Shown here in pieces: positions 13,303 through 14,027 of a stretch of DNA of 14,027 bases; position 1 is the stretch's first letter, and every line of letters starts with the position of its first letter. Under the pieces are notes generated by a model. It was not told where the DNA came from and searched no databases. It saw only the letters and a list, made by a program, of their open reading frames with translations. The DNA lies in the NCBI RefSeq assembly GCF_002413825.1, contig NZ_DHXT01000224.1:12494-26520 (forward strand), written 5' to 3'. Both the position numbers and the translations under genes were made by a program. The stretch is from Rhodoferax sp. UBA5149. GTDB lineage: Bacteria > Pseudomonadota > Gammaproteobacteria > Burkholderiales > Burkholderiaceae_C.

Positions 13303-14027
13303 TCATGCGGGATTGCCAAGGGCGGGCCGCAGTCGCAACAGAACGAGCGCCAGCGCACTGAAGACCATGCCCGCCACAAAAGTATAAGAGGCTCCCCACT
13401 GATCCCATAGCAAGCCAGCCAGTGCGCTGGCCACCAGCATGGCCAGGCCGCTCATGAGGTTGAAGAAGCCGTAAGCGGTGCCGCGCAGATCGTCGGGCGC
13501 GGTGTCTGCCACCATGGTGGCCAGCAGCCCCTGCGTCATGGCCATATGCAGCCCCCACATCGAAATCCCGGCCCAGACCCAGCCCCACTGGTTACTGTAA
13601 GCCAGCAATGCGTCAGCGACCATCAACAGCGCCAGACCCCAGGCCAGCAGGGTGGTGTGGCTTATCCTGTCGGCGAGTCTGCCGAACGGGTAAGCACAGG
13701 CCGCGTAGATCAGATTCATGCCGATCAGCACCAGGGGCGTCCAGGCCAAGCCCAAGCCACCCTGTTGCGCGCGCAGCACCAGAAACGCCTCGCTAAAGCG
13801 CGCCAGCGTGAACACGGCACCGATGCCGACCACCCACCAGTACCCGGAACCCAGGCGACGAAGATTGACGCGGCTGATGGGATTGGTACGTACGGCGCTT
13901 GCCGGCCGCGTCGGCTCGCGTATCCCAAAAATCAGCAGCGCCACACACAAAAACGCAGGGATAACAGCGACCCAGAACACCGCATGGAAATCGTTGGCCC
14001 ACAAGAGCATGAGCCCCATGGCGAGCA
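13303..14027 (-). CDS. MFS transporter, C-terminal half (5' end outside window)
   Basis: The last 240 or so residues of a major facilitator superfamily permease, about the final six of twelve membrane helices. The frame remains open to the window edge, so the true start is beyond 14027; an internal ATG at 14019 lies in the middle of a helix and is not a start. After a helix ending CVALLIFGIREP there is a central cytoplasmic loop (RTNPISRVNLRRLGSGYW), then helix 7 and a conserved MFS loop with FGRLADRISH between later helices, and helices rich in Gly and Ala such as GFFNLMSGLAMLVASALAGLLWDQWGA. DDLRGTAYG is typical of drug or small-metabolite efflux-type MFS proteins. The substrate is unknown. 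The isochorismatase remnant lies downstream on the same strand. Confidence 0.9.
   Translation of the reverse strand, partial: LAMGLMLLWANDFHAVFWVAVIPAFLCVALLIFGIREPTRPASAVRTNPISRVNLRRLGSGYWWVVGIGAVFTLARFSEAFLVLRAQQGGLGLAWTPLVLIGMNLIYAACAYPFGRLADRISHTTLLAWGLALLMVADALLAYSNQWGWVWAGISMWGLHMAMTQGLLATMVADTAPDDLRGTAYGFFNLMSGLAMLVASALAGLLWDQWGASYTFVAGMVFSALALVLLRLRPALGNPA

Noticed and set aside
1..14027. Insertion sequences, CRISPR arrays, phage or toxin-antitoxin genes, tRNA or rRNA
   Set aside because: I looked for transposase motifs, regularly spaced repeats, CCA-ending cloverleaf-type arms and small paired genes and saw none.

Overview
The window looks like a chromosomal segment from a GC-rich betaproteobacterium, most likely order Burkholderiales and near Comamonadaceae (Rhodoferax/Polaromonas-like). 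The grounds are the high GC at third codon positions, a DUF3579 gene (a family I know mainly from Betaproteobacteria) beside argD and rpsT, and the order rpsT / murJ / sirB1-like. The lineage is an inference from gene content; I could not run a search.

Layout. 1-1248 holds the C-terminal half of a LonB/LonH-type protease, cut by the window edge. It converges on a Tat-exported dienelactone-hydrolase-family protein (1282-2175, minus). A shared upstream region separates that gene from a plus-strand run: a short-chain dehydrogenase (2323-3081), an FAD aromatic-ring-type monooxygenase (3099-4277) and an AcpA/phospholipase-C-like lipoprotein (4316-5863). Next come an HxlR regulator (5946-6281, minus) and a divergent four-helix membrane protein (6390-6788), with stacked inverted repeats between them. 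A small TPR-like protein with a TTG start (6910-7095) follows. The arginine genes argD and argF form a minus-strand pair (9404 to 7208).

Upstream of argD, the 279-base gap 9405-9683 holds a strong terminator-like hairpin facing argD and two further inverted repeats; a DUF3579 protein (9684-9995) diverges from argD. A bidirectional terminator separates DUF3579 from rpsT (10137-10439, minus). rpsT diverges from murJ (10556-12121), which is followed by a SirB1-family protein (12160-13011). A 46-codon remnant of an isochorismatase-family hydrolase (13069-13209, minus) and the C-terminal half of an MFS transporter (13303 to the edge, minus) close the window.

How the genes fit together. Most are housekeeping: arginine synthesis (argD makes N-acetylornithine, argF makes citrulline), translation (rpsT), lipid II flipping (murJ) and proteolysis. 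The first third (hydrolase, dehydrogenase, monooxygenase, phosphoesterase) is accessory metabolism with unknown substrates. I see no insertion sequence, CRISPR array, phage gene, tRNA or rRNA, and no convincing undescribed multi-gene system. The best leads are regulatory: the argD-facing terminator (attenuator or small-RNA end), the palindrome before the DUF3579 gene, the HxlR operator cluster, an apparently leaderless murJ, and the truncated hydrolase next to a nested inverted repeat.
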